Below are positions 21,801 through 33,943 of a stretch of 64,000 nt of DNA, piece by piece. Both the position numbers and the translations under genes were made by a program. How positions within the stretch are numbered: position 1 is the first letter of the stretch; every line of letters starts with the position of its first letter. The notes under the pieces are model-generated. The model saw only the letters and a program-made list of their open reading frames with translations. It had not been told where the DNA came from and searched no databases. The stretch is from Metridium senile. Its lineage: Eukaryota; Cnidaria; Anthozoa; Actiniaria; Metridiidae. The DNA lies in NCBI GenBank assembly GCA_949775045.1, contig OX459096.1, positions 46,408,379-46,472,378 on the forward strand. Direction: 5' to 3'.

Positions 21801-23700
21801 GAAGAACTTATTTTTTTTGTATTGTTAGAGCTGTTTTATTTGAATTCATTGTGTCTTTTGTTCGGTTATTTGACTATCAAATTATGATCATGGGTTGATG
21901 AGAAAAACTCAGAGAAATACTGCTCTCAAATATTCTAAAAATCCTCGAATATTTTTGGCGTATTTCCACAGTGTACATAATATGATATATTCTGTGATTA
22001 CTATATAAAATTTTAATCTTTTTTTATCTTAATCTCTTTGTGATATTTCCTGTTTTGATTCACTCTCAACAAAAACAAGTGATCAACTGCTCGTTTAGTG
22101 ATTGTCTTGGCCGGTATCAGACCGTAGCAAACGTCAAAACACCCCCAGGCAATTTTCCAGTGTTTAATGGATAGAAAAGTCTCAATCAGGATGCTCCGGC
22201 TATTAAGATATTATCTTGAACTTAGACTATTGAAACTGTTATATTTCAAAAGGTAGTTTAATTGAAAAATCGAGTAATAGGAACGATCTTGATGTCCAGC
22301 TGTCCAGTCCAGTCCAGTTCACTGACCCATTTCTATTTTATCTTAATTAAACTGATTTGCTGCGGATTTGCATATCATTATTTTGCATTCTGTGTTGTGT
22401 GTTTTGTCGAGCAGTGCCTATTCTTCAAGGTAAACCGTAATTGCTTTATTATCCTCGACCATAGTTAATACCTAGATGTTTTGCTAGACTTTCGCCAACA
22501 CCTATCAATTATTTAACTGATAATTACCATACACTCTTTTCAGATCGTAGTTCTTTGAAAGTACTTAAGGACGGCGATATCTCAAGGTAAGACAAACAAC
22601 ATTATTTATCGGTCGCTTGCTTATTTATTTAAAATATTCTCGAACTAAATCATCTGAATAACACGCGTTCTTAAATATCTTCGCTGAACAGCTCCATCTA
22701 TTATGTCTATTATGTAACACAACGTATAGTTTTGAGATGCTAACTTGCTTGCTTTTCTATGGTGTGCAAACCTATTAACTGCTGCTTGCATATAATTAAT
22801 ATCAGCAGTGGGTATTCTTGTATATTCCGATTTCCAGTCACAATGATTTTGATAGATGCGAGTCGGTTGTTTTAATTGTTTTATTCTCGAATGCACCATA
22901 TTAATGAACCCATTTGAGTAAAAACTGAAATGTGGTCAACACACAGGTCAAAGATTTGATATACAAATTGTAAATAATGTAGAGAGAACGAGAGGACATG
23001 TTTATTCTTATATTTTGTACTGTACTGTCAATAATAATAATAACAATGGTTTAATTTCTTACTTATTACTTATTCGGCGCAAATTTATTACATGTGGATG
23101 TGATCAAAACGCTTCAGTGACGAAGCTTACTCAGTTAATAGCCAATGTTTTTCAAAATGCCAGTAGATTTTATTCCTGAATTCATTTATACTTTATAGTT
23201 CAAACGAATCCTTAAATTTTCGTTGAAGTCAGTAAGCATCTCTCCCGTACTAATAGAGGTTTAATATTCGAATAAACAGAGATGTCTTTCGATTCAATGA
23301 TTTCGTGTACAAACGGTGGGGTACCTTCAACGACAACGTGCAGACGGGGTAGGAGATTAACACTGTCAATGGAACCACCGTAAAAACATCTCTACAATAA
23401 CAATCCATTAAGCTTGCATAAGCTTGGTTTTCACTACCTGCACTAATGGGCAAGAAAACACACGCAGACTCAGTTGTGGATGCGTCCCTTGTCTTTTATC
23501 ACGCCTATTAACCGACAATCGGGCCGACAATACTGCTGGCACGTGGTGCTAGAGTTAAGTAGAGTAATGTCAGTATTTGCACTAGCTCTTGTCGTGGAAA
23601 GCCACTTAATGACCTTCGTTTGGCAGATTTGAAGTCTGTATTAGCGTACTGGTTTACACAAGCAATTATTTTCCACACTATTAATAGATACTCATAATAA
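18890..23700. other. Intergenic, no gene seen
   Basis: AT-rich unique DNA with short palindromes near 19005-19090. Small open frames lack family-like content. No exon or RNA gene recognised. Confidence 0.4.
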
Positions 23701-23701
23701 A

Positions 23702-23827
23702 CAGGGGCGGATTTAGGGGGGGGCTTTTTGTGCCTTTCATACTGACTGAATATAAGGTTTTGTCTCTGCAAAGTTTTCCGATCTACCCTCCGCTCGCCCC
23801 CTTTCTTTGATTCCTGATCCGCCCCTG
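23702..23827. mobile_element. CAGGGGCGGAT-end MITE (hAT-like)
   Basis: 126 bp. Ends CAGGGGCGGATTTAG and GATCCGCCCCTG are inverted. Target duplication is unclear (ATAA shared). Terminal CAGGGGCGGAT is typical of hAT MITEs; the class is inference. Confidence 0.6.
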
Positions 23828-24416
23828 ATAAAGTCAATGGAAACAATACTTGTAACTTTCTAAAATAAGCATGTATGATTTGTTTGTTTGTTCATTCATT
23901 TTTTATGTAGCTCTATTTGGATAAGGGGTGCTGGATATCACTTTAATTTGCTTTGATATATGTTTTATACATCAACTAACCATCTAACAAAAAGCAATAC
24001 AGTTGCCCATTTTGCGGCACAGTGATATCTGATATGAAAACCACAGTCTATTTGAACGAGCAAACCGCACTAAAATCAACTCTAAAACAGAATTAGGTAT
24101 CACCTGTCAAACTTTGTATTGATTTCATATTCCACTGCTTTGCATAGCGAACTAATTCCCACACAGCTTGAAACATAACTCTCAGCACTAACAAAAATGT
24201 TTTTCATTTCGGAAATGACACATTTTTTTTCTTTTTTCATATGTTCAAATGCGTAAATTTTTAGTAGGAAATAGCGTTACCCACGCAATAATAAAGTTGT
24301 TTATCTGTAGTTATAATGAATTCGAAAACTCTAGAACTGTGCGAGTGACCTTTATTGATAATATCTGACTTTGTGAGTAGTTGAAGATGTCTTCGTATTA
24401 AAGATGTATTCTTATT

Positions 24417-24825
24417 ACATGATTACATCGGTTTTCATTGTTACTTTTAGGGCTTTATATCGCGTATTACCCTGTTCATTATCAATTCAAGGGCTTTATA
24501 CAGATATTGCCCCCATTTGAGGGCAATATCTATATATTGCCCGTGAATACTAATGTATATTGCCCTTGAATACTAATGTATATTGCCCTTGAATACTAAT
24601 GTATATTGCCCTTGAATAATACTAATGTATATTGCCCTTGAATACCAATGACCTAATCCCTACTTTATATGTAACGTTAAACTTAGAAATTTTCTAGTTG
24701 CGAACATTTAACGGATAAAAAATCTGATAGAGTGACCCTTTCGAGGATCGAACCTCGAACCCTTTGCTTACAAATCCTGACCCTAACACTTTATGCTAAC
24801 TGTCCGATCGATGTCAGTTAGTGAG
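24417..24825 (-). repeat. Repeat family B copy 1: 23-bp tandem units plus tRNA-like box
   Basis: Near-identical over about 400 bp to 63617-64000. Contains 4-5 units of TTGAATACTAATGTATATTGCCC-like text (24545-24640). On the minus strand it holds a tRNA-derived stretch with B box GGTTCGATCC near 24754. Likely a tRNA-related SINE joined to a minisatellite. Confidence 0.65.
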
Positions 24826-25160
24826 AAGAAAACGTATTCATTTGTTCGTTACAGTTCATTAGTATTGTAGTGTACAACAAAACTAAAAGCCCATTGTTTG
24901 GATTGTATTCTCATGGGAAACCAAAAAAATAATCAGCTTGATGATGCCCTTTGGGACATGAAGTTGTTCAATCATGTAATAAGTCATGCACTAAAAATAA
25001 AAAATAAAAACAATTCAAGAATCTTCTGAAGAATATATTTGTCGTCTTGAAAACGACTTGCATCGATAAAAGTATATGGCGTAAAAACCCAAATGTTGCA
25101 TACAAAATTTAAAAATACAAGGCCTTTTTGGAAAACCTCTGTAAATCATGTAATAAGTCA

Positions 25161-25260
25161 GATAAATACCTCGAACGTCGGCAATAAGCCTATAAAGCCC
25201 TCGGGGCCTACGGCCCCTCGGGCTTTATACGGCTTATTGCCTCCGTTCTCGGTATTTATC
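25161..25260. repeat. 100-bp palindrome
   Basis: GATAAATACC at the start and GGTATTTATC at the end. The arms pair nearly throughout (GGCAATAAGCC/GGCTTATTGCC) around a GC-rich apex, CTCGGGGCCTACGGCCCCTCGG. Confidence 0.75.
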
Positions 25261-25799
25261 TCTTACATATTTATGGCATGTTGTAAAACAGAACCCGGAC
25301 TCGTCGGACCCTGACCCGGACCCGGACTTTAAAATATAAATAAATGTATGAATAAAATAATTACAATAATAAATAAATAAATAAATAAATTATAAAAAAT
25401 GCATAAATTCAATGTAAATTTAAATTCAAAACATGTATTTGTTGTATAACAACTCATCACTTTTACTTCTAATTCACCCTGACATTGTCTCGTTTACATT
25501 ACATTGTTTACGATCGTTTTATCCTATATATCACCCTATAAAATGAATGAAGGAATGAATTAATTCAAATAATGGATTAATAAATAAATAAATATACCAA
25601 CAAACAAACAACAACTATATAAATACCATATAGTTATATACCATATCATATACAAATACCAAAAAAAAATTCGAGCACAGCAAATATTCTTAAAAAAAAG
25701 ATCGTGCAAGATGGAAAAAAAAAATTCGTGCACATACTTAGAGTGGGAAAGAACATATCGTGCAAAAAAAAAATTGCCCAACCTCCCCCAAAAATCTAA

Positions 25800-26491
25800 A
25801 GCCCCGTCTACACGAGCAATTTTTATGTGGCAATTGTGTATGTGGCAATTTTTATTTGCTCGTGTAGATGATCCAAATTGGCCAATTTTTATGTGACAAC
25901 TGTATTTGCTTGAAAGCTGGCATGTTAGTTTTTATGTGGCAAATAAAAATTGCCACACATCGAAAATTGTCCGTGTGGACGAGACGACACATAAATGTGG
26001 CAATTTTTTGAAGTCATCTGTAGACCCCAGTCCCCAATATTTGCGCATCCAACATGGCGGCTTCCACGAGTAGACAAGGTGGATGGACAGATGCAATTGT
26101 TTCGTTATTATTAGAGGCATTACGAGTTAGGGAAAGTTTGTGGAATAGTCGAAGTGAGAGCTATAAGATGTGAAATATAAAAAGACGCAATATAAAGAGA
26201 TTCTTAACATATTAAGAGAAGATTGGCCAGAAGTAGATCTTCCCGCCATTTTTAGTTTTTTGGTCTTTTCTATTTGATATTAATAAAGCCGTTATTGTAG
26301 CAGCATTAACTTTTCTTTTCTTTATTGGCGCCATCTTGCTTTGTATCCTAGCCTTTATTTCGTAGGCGTCTCCGCTGTCCGAAATTATTACTGACGCAAA
26401 TTGACAACAAATATTTGACGTTCATCTACACGAGCAAATAAAAATTGCCACATAAAGTTGCCACATAAAAATTGCTCGTGTAGACGGGGCT
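25800..26491. mobile_element. PIF/Harbinger-type element with TAA target duplication
   Basis: 692 bp. Ends AGCCCCGTCTACACGAGCAA and TTGCTCGTGTAGACGGGGCT are 20-bp inverted repeats, followed inward by repeated TTTTTATGTGGCAA words. Flanked by TAA at 25797-25799 and 26492-26494. The middle carries a broken DNA-binding exon (26054-26255), which supports the Harbinger assignment independently of the ends. Confidence 0.8.
26054..26255 (+). pseudogene. Broken MADF/Myb-SANT-like exon of a Harbinger accessory protein
   Basis: From an ATG at 26054 the frame reads GGWTDAIVSLLLEALRVRES and stops after SYKM. One base out of frame it continues with QYKEILNILREDWPEVDLP. The joined pattern (W.., LLLEAL, LWN, Y.EIL, WPEVD) resembles the MADF or Myb/SANT-like domain encoded as the second protein of PIF/Harbinger transposons. 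A TGA and a frameshift break it, so it is non-functional. The domain name is by resemblance only. Confidence 0.6.
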
Positions 26492-26723
26492 TAATGGTCC
26501 GTCCCTAAATAAAATGACAAGTCGTCACCTGTCCCCCTCCCCATATCAAACAATGTTCAATCAATTACAGTTTATCTGTGTTACCTCTACGGAGTTCGTC
26601 CAAGCTAGTAAAATAACATAGAAACATGATTACAGTACTGCGACTTTGTTTGTGCGGGTTTTCCCTGGCAAAAATCAATTAGCACTCAAGTATGTTAAGG
26701 CCTGATTTTAACCGTTTTAGTAA

Positions 26724-26927
26724 GACCCCGTCTATACACGGATCCGGATACTTTTGAAACCGCATACTTTTCGATGCGAATCGGCCTATCGTCCACACGA
26801 ATCCAGTGAATCCGGTCACCGAAACCGCATACTTTTACTTGAATCACCCGGATACGCGGATTCGTGTGGACGCAATTCAAATATTTCTATGCGGTTTCAG
26901 CCGGATCGGATTCGTGTAGACGAGGCC
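26724..26927. mobile_element. Harbinger-type MITE, GTCTACACG family copy 1
   Basis: 204 bp. Ends GACCCCGTCTATACACGGAT and GTGTAGACGAGGCC, TAA duplication at 26721-26723 and 26928-26930. The interior repeats GAAACCGCATA and CACACGAATCC. Confidence 0.78.
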
Positions 26928-27041
26928 TAAGGCTCTTGCGGCTGACTTTAAGTTATGCGGTGTAATAAGTTAAGCTGCGATTTGTAATAACTCTAATTAA
27001 GTAATCCTACTCTCTTTGTTCTCGTTAATAACTCGGCTTAA

Positions 27042-27236
27042 GACCCCGTCTACACGGATCCGGATACTTTTGAAACCGCATACTTTTTGATGCGAATCGT
27101 CCTATCGTCCACACGAATCCAGTGAATCCGGTCACTGAAACCGCATACTTTTGAATAGGAAACTATCAACAGGATTCGTGTGGACGCAAATATTTCTATG
27201 CGGTTTCAGCCGGATCGGATTCGTGTAGACGAGGCC
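27042..27236. mobile_element. Harbinger-type MITE, GTCTACACG family copy 2
   Basis: 195 bp, same orientation and words as the copy at 26724, flanked by TAA at 27039-27041 and 27237-27239. Confidence 0.78.
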
Positions 27237-27367
27237 TAAGTCGGACAAGTGAAATGATCCCTTTGTCAACCGTTCCAAACTTTAGCAGTGACATTCCCAT
27301 GAGAGACGTTCAGACAACCAATCAGAACTATCAATGTCGATAATTTATTCGAATTATGCCTATTTTA

Positions 27368-27563
27368 GGCCTCGTCTACACGAATCCGATCCGGCTGAAA
27401 CCGCATAGAAATATTTGCGTCCACACGAATCCGCGTATCCGGAGGATTCAAGTAAAAGTATGCGGTTTCGGTGACCGGATTCACTGGATTCGTGTGGACG
27501 ATAGGCCGATTCGCATCAAAAGTATGCGGTATCAAAAGTATCCGGATCCGTGTAGACGGGGTC
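27368..27563. mobile_element. Harbinger-type MITE, GTCTACACG family copy 3 (inverted)
   Basis: 196 bp in the opposite orientation to the previous two, flanked by TTA at 27365-27367 and 27564-27566. Three copies within 850 bp suggest local hopping. About 27640-27720 downstream holds short CTCTCGTAAGCGACCA repeats. Confidence 0.78.
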
Positions 27564-28078
27564 TTAAATAATTTGCGAGCCTTGAGTAAATGTCCAACAA
27601 GACAATAGAATGCTGTATATGATATACAGCTACCGATCTCCCTGAACGACCACTCTTGTAAGCGACCATCTCCCGTAAGCGACCACTCTCGTAAGCGACC
27701 GCGACCACCTTTAAGCCTGGTTTTCACTAGCGACGCAACGCAAGCGCAAACGCAGACACTAGTGCCACGAGCAAGCACAAGCACAAGCGCAAACGCAACA
27801 AAAAAGCCGGAAAATTTTTGATATCTTGCGCTTGCGTTATCACTGCGTCAAACGGTTTATATCACTCTCGTAAGCGACCATCCAGAGTTATAAGATTGCT
27901 GACTTTTGGAAAACAATATCTAAAACATCTTTGGAGATATCTTTGCGGAAAAAATATGCCAAACAAAGAATATGTCAAACTTTACGTAATTAAAGCCTTG
28001 ATAATGGAGTCAAGATGATATGCGTTAGTTTTTATTCTAAATACGTTTTCTAACTGATCTCTTTTACTTGAGAGTTAA

Positions 28079-30040
28079 GGTGGATCACTATAGTTTTTGA
28101 AAAGCCACACCAGGCCGTTATAAACGTCGTTTTGACAAACTTCCCAATTTTGTTTTTAGATTTGTATTTTAATACCAGCGATATACAGGAAAAACGGAAA
28201 TCAGTTGCGCTTAAATTGTAGACGAACGCGATGAGATCTCGAAAAGCGGCTACCACCACAGTAAACTACAACACTAGGCACCCAAAATATCAAAGAATTA
28301 GAGAAATCTGTATGTTTGATTTCGAGAAAATTACAGATATATTTTGTACTTTGTAGTTTTGAGTGTTAGAAGGAATCACTCAATGTGTGGCAATGTGACT
28401 TACAATAACTGAACAAATAGCGCTCAAAAACCGTCAAAACCTTCCCTGTACATATATGTCTTTAGTTACTAAGTTTGAGACAATAAATCGTTCACAGTAT
28501 TGAGAAATTATTTTTTTCCTTAGAGATGTTAGAGCTTGACTTCAAGCGAAAACACATCACTGTTGCGCTTTTCTAGAAATATTCAAAACTGCCGTTTACA
28601 TTTTTCTGTAAAATTTACAAACTCTTCTCCAAAGTACTAGAAATGCTATACTGAAGTTTCATAATAATTGAGGCATTTAAACGTGGTAAAAAAATTAAAC
28701 TTGGATATCTTAACGAAGTCGACCCGTTCGGATGTTCACGGTCGCTAATGATGCAAATCTGCGTTACAACGTGACGGTTTTGGTTGAGTTATTACTTCCG
28801 GCGATAAAAATAAATTTCGCTAATTGCTTCATTCCATTGTTCTTTTGATTACATCTGACTGCATGTAGTGATACATTCCTTTGTGCCAGTTGAATTTGTG
28901 AAATGAATTGCAAATTAGTTACCTTTTCTCTCAAAATACCTGCGAATATTGAAAAGTCACAACTAACAAAAGAACAATGGAATGAAGAAATTAGCGAAAT
29001 TTATTATCATAAAGTGCTATATGTTTTGTGGATTTAGTACAAGCATTGTACAAATTAACTGAAGATTAGTTTTTGTGATTGCCACGTAATTCAAATATCT
29101 TAAGAAGAAAGAAGCATTAAAAACAAAATTAATCATCTTAAGTCGTTGCTTTTTTCCCCATTTATTTCTATGAGGGTAAACCAACTCAGCTCCAGCCCTC
29201 CCCTCCCTTCCCTGGCTCTTTCTTTTATCGCCGGAAGTAATAACTCAACCAAAACCGTCACGGTGTATTGCGTCGTGACTCCAGAATGTAACGCAGCCGT
29301 TTGCATCATTAGCGGCCGTGAACATCCGAACGGGTCGACTTCGTTAAGATATCCAAGTTTAATTTTTTTACCACGTTTAAATGCCTCAATTATTATGAAA
29401 CTTCAGTATAGCATTTCTAGTACTTTGGAGAAGAGTTTGTGAATTTTACAGAAAAATGTAAACGGCAGTTTTGAATATTTCTAGAAAAGCGCAACAGTGA
29501 TGTGTTTTCGCTTGAAGTCAAGCTCTAACATCTCTAAGGAAAAAAATAATTTCTCAATACTGTGAACGATTTATTGTCTCAAACTTAGTAACTAAAGACA
29601 TATATGTACAGGGAAGGTTTTGACGGTTTTTGAGCGCTATTTGTTCAGTTATTGTAAGTCACATTGCCACACATTGAGTGATTCCTTCTAACACTCAAAA
29701 CTACAAAGTACAAAATATATCTGTAATTTTCTCGAAATCAAACATACAGATTTCTCTAATTCTTTGATATTTTGGGTGCCTAGTGTTGTAGTTTACTGTG
29801 GTGGTAGCCGCTTTTCGAGATCTCATCGCGTTCGTCTACAATTTAAGCGCAACTGATTTCCGTTTTTCCTGTATATCGCTGCTATTAAAATACAAATCTA
29901 AAAACACAATATATATTTTTAAATTTCAGTCTAAGACTGATAATCTATAAAAGTTTCAGGTCAATCGAAAATTGGGAAGTTTGTCAAAACGACGTTTAAA
30001 ACGGCCTTGTGTGGCTTTCCGAAAACTATAGTGATCCACC
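28079..30040. mobile_element. TTAA-bounded foldback 1 (about 1.96 kb)
   Basis: TTAA at 28075-28078 and 30041-30044. Ends GGTGGATCACTATAG and CTATAGTGATCCACC. The arms stay complementary for about 700 bp (to about 28806 and from about 29222). An inner hairpin follows at about 28807-29008 (TTCATTCCATTGTTCTTTT and its complement), with about 210 bp of extra sequence in the right arm. The right arm also has an insertion near 29907-29970. No transposase frame. Confidence 0.75.
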
Positions 30041-31160
30041 TTAAGATACAGTTATTTTGAAATTCGGTTGAGAACTTTGGAAATATGTCCGAACGTGTTA
30101 CAAATAATGCATGGCTTGGGCTTCATGTGATAGGGTTCTCGTAAGTCCGAGAGTGGTCGCTTACGAGAAAGTTCACTGTATGCGTACATACTGACTGTAT
30201 GTCAACCGGAAACAAGACTGTATACAGCGAATTTAAAAAAGGTTGGCGACGTTTTTAATTGTTGATTGTTGCATACCAAGCCTGAAATGCACTCTGGATG
30301 ATATGAACTCAAGCAGCGAAAGGTCACAACAGTATGGAATTTTGCCAAACATTAATTTGTCTGCAGGGTTTTCCAGCATATTTTATTCTGTGCTGATGAT
30401 AATTACATATGAATGTTTATCGAAGTAACAATATTTGTCGAAGTAACAATATTTGTAATAGGATCATCCGGGTAGCCTGCGTGCAGCCCCTTTGTTTACC
30501 CGTAATAAGGGTCTGCGAATTATTGCAAGATTCCGTGTTCTGGACCCCCAGCCGAGTTGCACGATTATATATAACAGGCTCTGAATGGCTGCTATGCCAG
30601 CTCATTCTTACATACTCTCTGATTGGCTTGAAAGCTCGTACTCGCATGCGCAGTAGAGACTAGTGTCATGATCGAGCAAAACAAGTTGGCCGCTCAAAGG
30701 CGGCGAAAAGTTGTCTCTTCTAAAATGGCTCGGAAATGCCAAAAAACCGCAGTAAATGCACTAAAACTTACTTATGGAAGTAACAAATTTATCAGAGCCC
30801 CTGTATGGGTTGATAGTTCTCAAGTTTATCGTCGACTTATCGCCGAAATATTGAATTCTACTACTCGATGTAGATGAACTTCGCTCGCGTCTCAAAGTGT
30901 TCGATGTCACGTCGAAAATCGTCAAATATAAGGACTGACATGGATATATAAGCTTCATACTTCGTTAAAAGAACAATTATTGATTGATGTAAAACATATC
31001 AAAATACATCTGAAAAATATTTATAATATTTTTCAAACGAGGCATTTGAAATTCACGACACGTGGCGGTAAACAATTTTTACTTGAAAAGCGTTTCGTGA
31101 ATCATATCTATCGAGTCATCTATCGATTGTAGTAAGTGAAATACATTTTAAACTGATTAA

Positions 31161-32103
31161 GGTAGTACCGGATACTTGGATTTCTTCAATGAATTTTTTT
31201 ATAAATCCTGTCATTTATAGATCATTGTTAGGCAAGTCAAAAAACGCGAAAAAAAATTGGGGTCACCGTATTGGTTATAGTTATAAGATATAGTAAAAGT
31301 AGGTATTTGCAATAATTTGCGGTGATTTGCTCAAAAGTACCTATTCGAAGCAGTCAAAATAATGCGAACGTATTCTACTAGGAAAAGCATAAGATTATAT
31401 CAAACGATAGATCTAAGGGCTATCTAGCATTTGCTGTCATAAAAATCATTGAATCATTTCAAAATATGGGTATAAGTGAACCATGGAAGCACAATTCTAC
31501 GCCAATTACGCACCCTATATGTGTATAGAGTTGTAGCATTTGTAAAATTTCAGAAAATTAAATCAATGAATATTTCATTTTTTATTCTAAATCGTAAGAG
31601 TAGTAAATTCAGTCTTGAATAAAAAGAAAAAAATTGGGGGTCCCCGTACTAATAGGCGAGTTATAAGCGACCGAATCCATTTTTTTGTCAAAAAAACAAG
31701 GCAACGGTCCGCGCGGGACTGGGTTCTAGTACTTTAAACATCTGCTTAAAACTTGTCAAATTATCCTTGTCATCTCCAGAAACCCTAAAACCTATTTTGT
31801 ATTAGTTTTACGACTAAAGACGTCAAAATTATATTTTATGTATTCATTTTTACAAAGTTGTAAATTTGTTGTTTTGAGACAAAACAGCGACCTTGTCAGG
31901 TAGTGAAAATCTGAGCATGTTTCGAAAAATGTCCCATTTTACCTCCAAAGTTGCATGAATTGAAATGCATTAATACTTTCTTAAGTTATAGATAAGGATT
32001 CAAATTAAAATATTATTTAGATAAATTTTCAAAAAAACGCAAATAAATGATGGAAAACGAGATGCGCGAAATGGATGCGCAGTAGCAAGTATCCGGTACT
32101 ACC
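31161..32103. mobile_element. TTAA-bounded foldback 2 (943 bp), inside the TAGCC element
   Basis: TTAA at 31157-31160 and 32104-32107. Ends GGTAGTACCGGATACTT and AAGTATCCGGTACTACC. Inside: TTGGGGTCACCGTA at about 31258 and a related TTGGGGGTCCCCGTA at about 31635. The subterminal right side reads GATGCGCGAAATGGATGCGC. Confidence 0.72.
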
Positions 32104-32109
32104 TTAAAT

Positions 32110-32536
32110 GTCATTGTTATGTTTGTGTTTGGTGAGTTCTTTTATTTTTGTCAATCATAATGGCTAATGTTGGCCGAAGAACATATTTTCATGTTATTAT
32201 TTACAATAATAATAATAATATGATGATGATAATAATGATGGTATTAGTGATGTTGATGGGAATGTTGTAGGTGTAGTGACGATGGTGATAATATTGATAA
32301 TAATAGGTACTAATGATGATGGCGAGTGGAGATGAATGAGATAATGATAGAGAAATAATGAAAACAAATAACATAAAATTTTTGTATGTGATGAAAACAA
32401 AGATGAAAGTAAATAAAAAATAATAAACATGGATGGCATAGTGGTTGATATGTGAACAGTGAATAATATAATAGGGTATGGTATAGGTGATGAAGTATAA
32501 TAATAATTATGATATGAATAACAGTTCAAAAAAAAG
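32110..32536. repeat. TGATGA/AATAAT-rich low-complexity DNA
   Basis: AT-rich text with frequent GATGAT and AATAAT units, a degenerate trinucleotide tract in the unpaired centre of the TAGCC element. No gene seen. Confidence 0.6.
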
Positions 32537-32979
32537 TTCATCTACATCGAGTAGTAAAATAATATTTCGGCGATGAGTCGACGATAAACTTGAGAACTAT
32601 CAACCCATACAGGGGCTCTGATAAATTTGTTACTTCCATAAGTAAGTTTTAGTGCATTTACTGCGGTTTTTTGGCATTTCCGAGCCATTTTAGAAGAGAC
32701 AACTTTTCGCCGCCTTTGAGCGGCCAACTTGTTTTGCTCGATCATGACACTAGTCTCTACTGCGCATGCGAGTACGAGCTTTCAAGCCAATCAGAGAGTA
32801 TGTAAGAATGAGCTGGCGTAGCAGCCAATCAGAGCCTGTTATATATAATCGTGCAACTCGGCTGGGGGTCCAGAACACGGAATCTTGCAATAATTCGCAG
32901 ACCCTTATTACGGGTAAACAAAGGGGCTGCACGCAGGCTACATCCGGGTGGATGTAGCCCTCAGAAGGGCTGTTTGATG

Positions 32980-33024
32980 TGACTGACGTTTCGACATTCT
33001 GTGCGGAAGTCATCTTCAGAGTCA
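32980..33024 (-). ncRNA. Candidate hammerhead ribozyme in a Penelope-like tail
   Basis: Minus strand, in order: stem I TGACT; CTGAAGA (fits CUGANGA); stem II closed by GAC and GTC around an 11-14-nt loop; GAAA; C; GTC; stem I partner AGTCA. All invariant core positions of a type I hammerhead are present. Stem III is only the self-complementary ACGT, as in the minimal dimer-acting hammerheads of Penelope-like elements and retrozymes. The surrounding text is a Penelope-like tail. Activity is untested. Confidence 0.6.
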
Positions 33025-33128
33025 TCCACCCGGATGATCCTATTACAAATATTGTTACTTCGACAAATATTGTTACTTCGATAAACATTCATTCACCTGG
33101 GTTCAGACCATTCAATACAATAATCGCA

Positions 33129-33943
33129 GTGTCTATATACCCGGCAGCCGGTCGCGGTCTCAAAAAAACTAAATACCCGGCAGTCCAAACTTTCTCAAAA
33201 GTATGGCCAAATAACTATCTATGTTAAAACCAAACCAGTCAAAGTTTGTTTAGAAATACTAAGCGCTTCTTCTAAGCTGTACTGCTTTGAATAAAGTTCG
33301 TCAGTCTTTGCTCGGCATAGTATACGAATCACTTGCTTCGCTGTGGCACTTAGAACTTTTGTCAACACTACTGGTCACGCTCTCTCAAAAAGTCGGCAAA
33401 AGGTCACAAAACGGCTATTGCCAAGCATATCAAACTAATCTAAATTGGTTTAGAACTATCAAGCGCTTTTTATTTTCGAAACTGCTTTGAATAAAGTTTG
33501 TCAGTCTTTGCTCGGCATAGAACACAAACCCGAGTATGAATTGGTTCGTGACTGCCGGTCGCAGTCTCAAAAAAACTAAATACCCGGCAGTCCAAACTTT
33601 CTCAAAGGTATGGCCAAATAACTATCTATGTTAAAACTCATTCTCTCATGACACAGACACGTTTCATAGTTTTCAAACATTTATAGCTATTTTTCCCGTT
33701 TTTTCGTTTTCAAAGTTTGAGCTTCCGTGTATTTTACATGCACTCAATAGAACGTGACCGGCAGTGTTCACAACTTTATTCAAAGCAGTACATCTTAGAA
33801 GAAGCGCTTAGTATGTCTAAACAAACTTTGATAGGTTTGGTTTTAACATAGATAGTTACTTGGCCATACTTTTGAGAAAGTTTGGACTGCCGGGTATTTA
33901 GTTTTTTTGAGACCGCGACCGGCTGCCGGGTATATAGACACTG
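33129..33943. mobile_element. Inverted-repeat element with CCCGGCAG ends
   Basis: Left GCAGTGTCTATATACCCGGC, right GCCGGGTATATAGACACTGC. The arms (about 33129-33290 and 33768-33943) are complementary. A third copy of the arm text lies at 33545-33640. AAAGTTTGTCAGTCTTTGCT is repeated directly at about 33294 and 33490, 197 bp apart, so the interior is a diverged tandem duplication. No coding capacity. Confidence 0.65.

Larger units (their letters stand above)
30473..32940. mobile_element. TAGCC-end element with about 400-bp inverted repeats
   Basis: Begins TAGCCTGCGTGCAGCCCC and ends GGGGCTGCACGCAGGCTA. The two arms (30473-30880 and about 32537-32940) are near-identical inverted copies. CATCCGGG flanks both ends (30465-30472 and 32941-32948), an 8-9-bp target duplication. 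Identical reading frames in the arms (for example a Lys/Arg-rich 67-69 aa frame) are duplicated arm sequence and have no recognised function. Confidence 0.7.

Noticed and set aside
24530..24650. CRISPR-like array
   Set aside because: The 23-bp units are contiguous, with no spacers, and the same block recurs at 63740 as part of a dispersed repeat.
32542..32745. A duplicated small Lys/Arg-rich gene (also at 30668-30877)
   Set aside because: Both frames are the two inverted arms of one TAGCC element, and one copy diverges at its end; no independent evidence for a protein.
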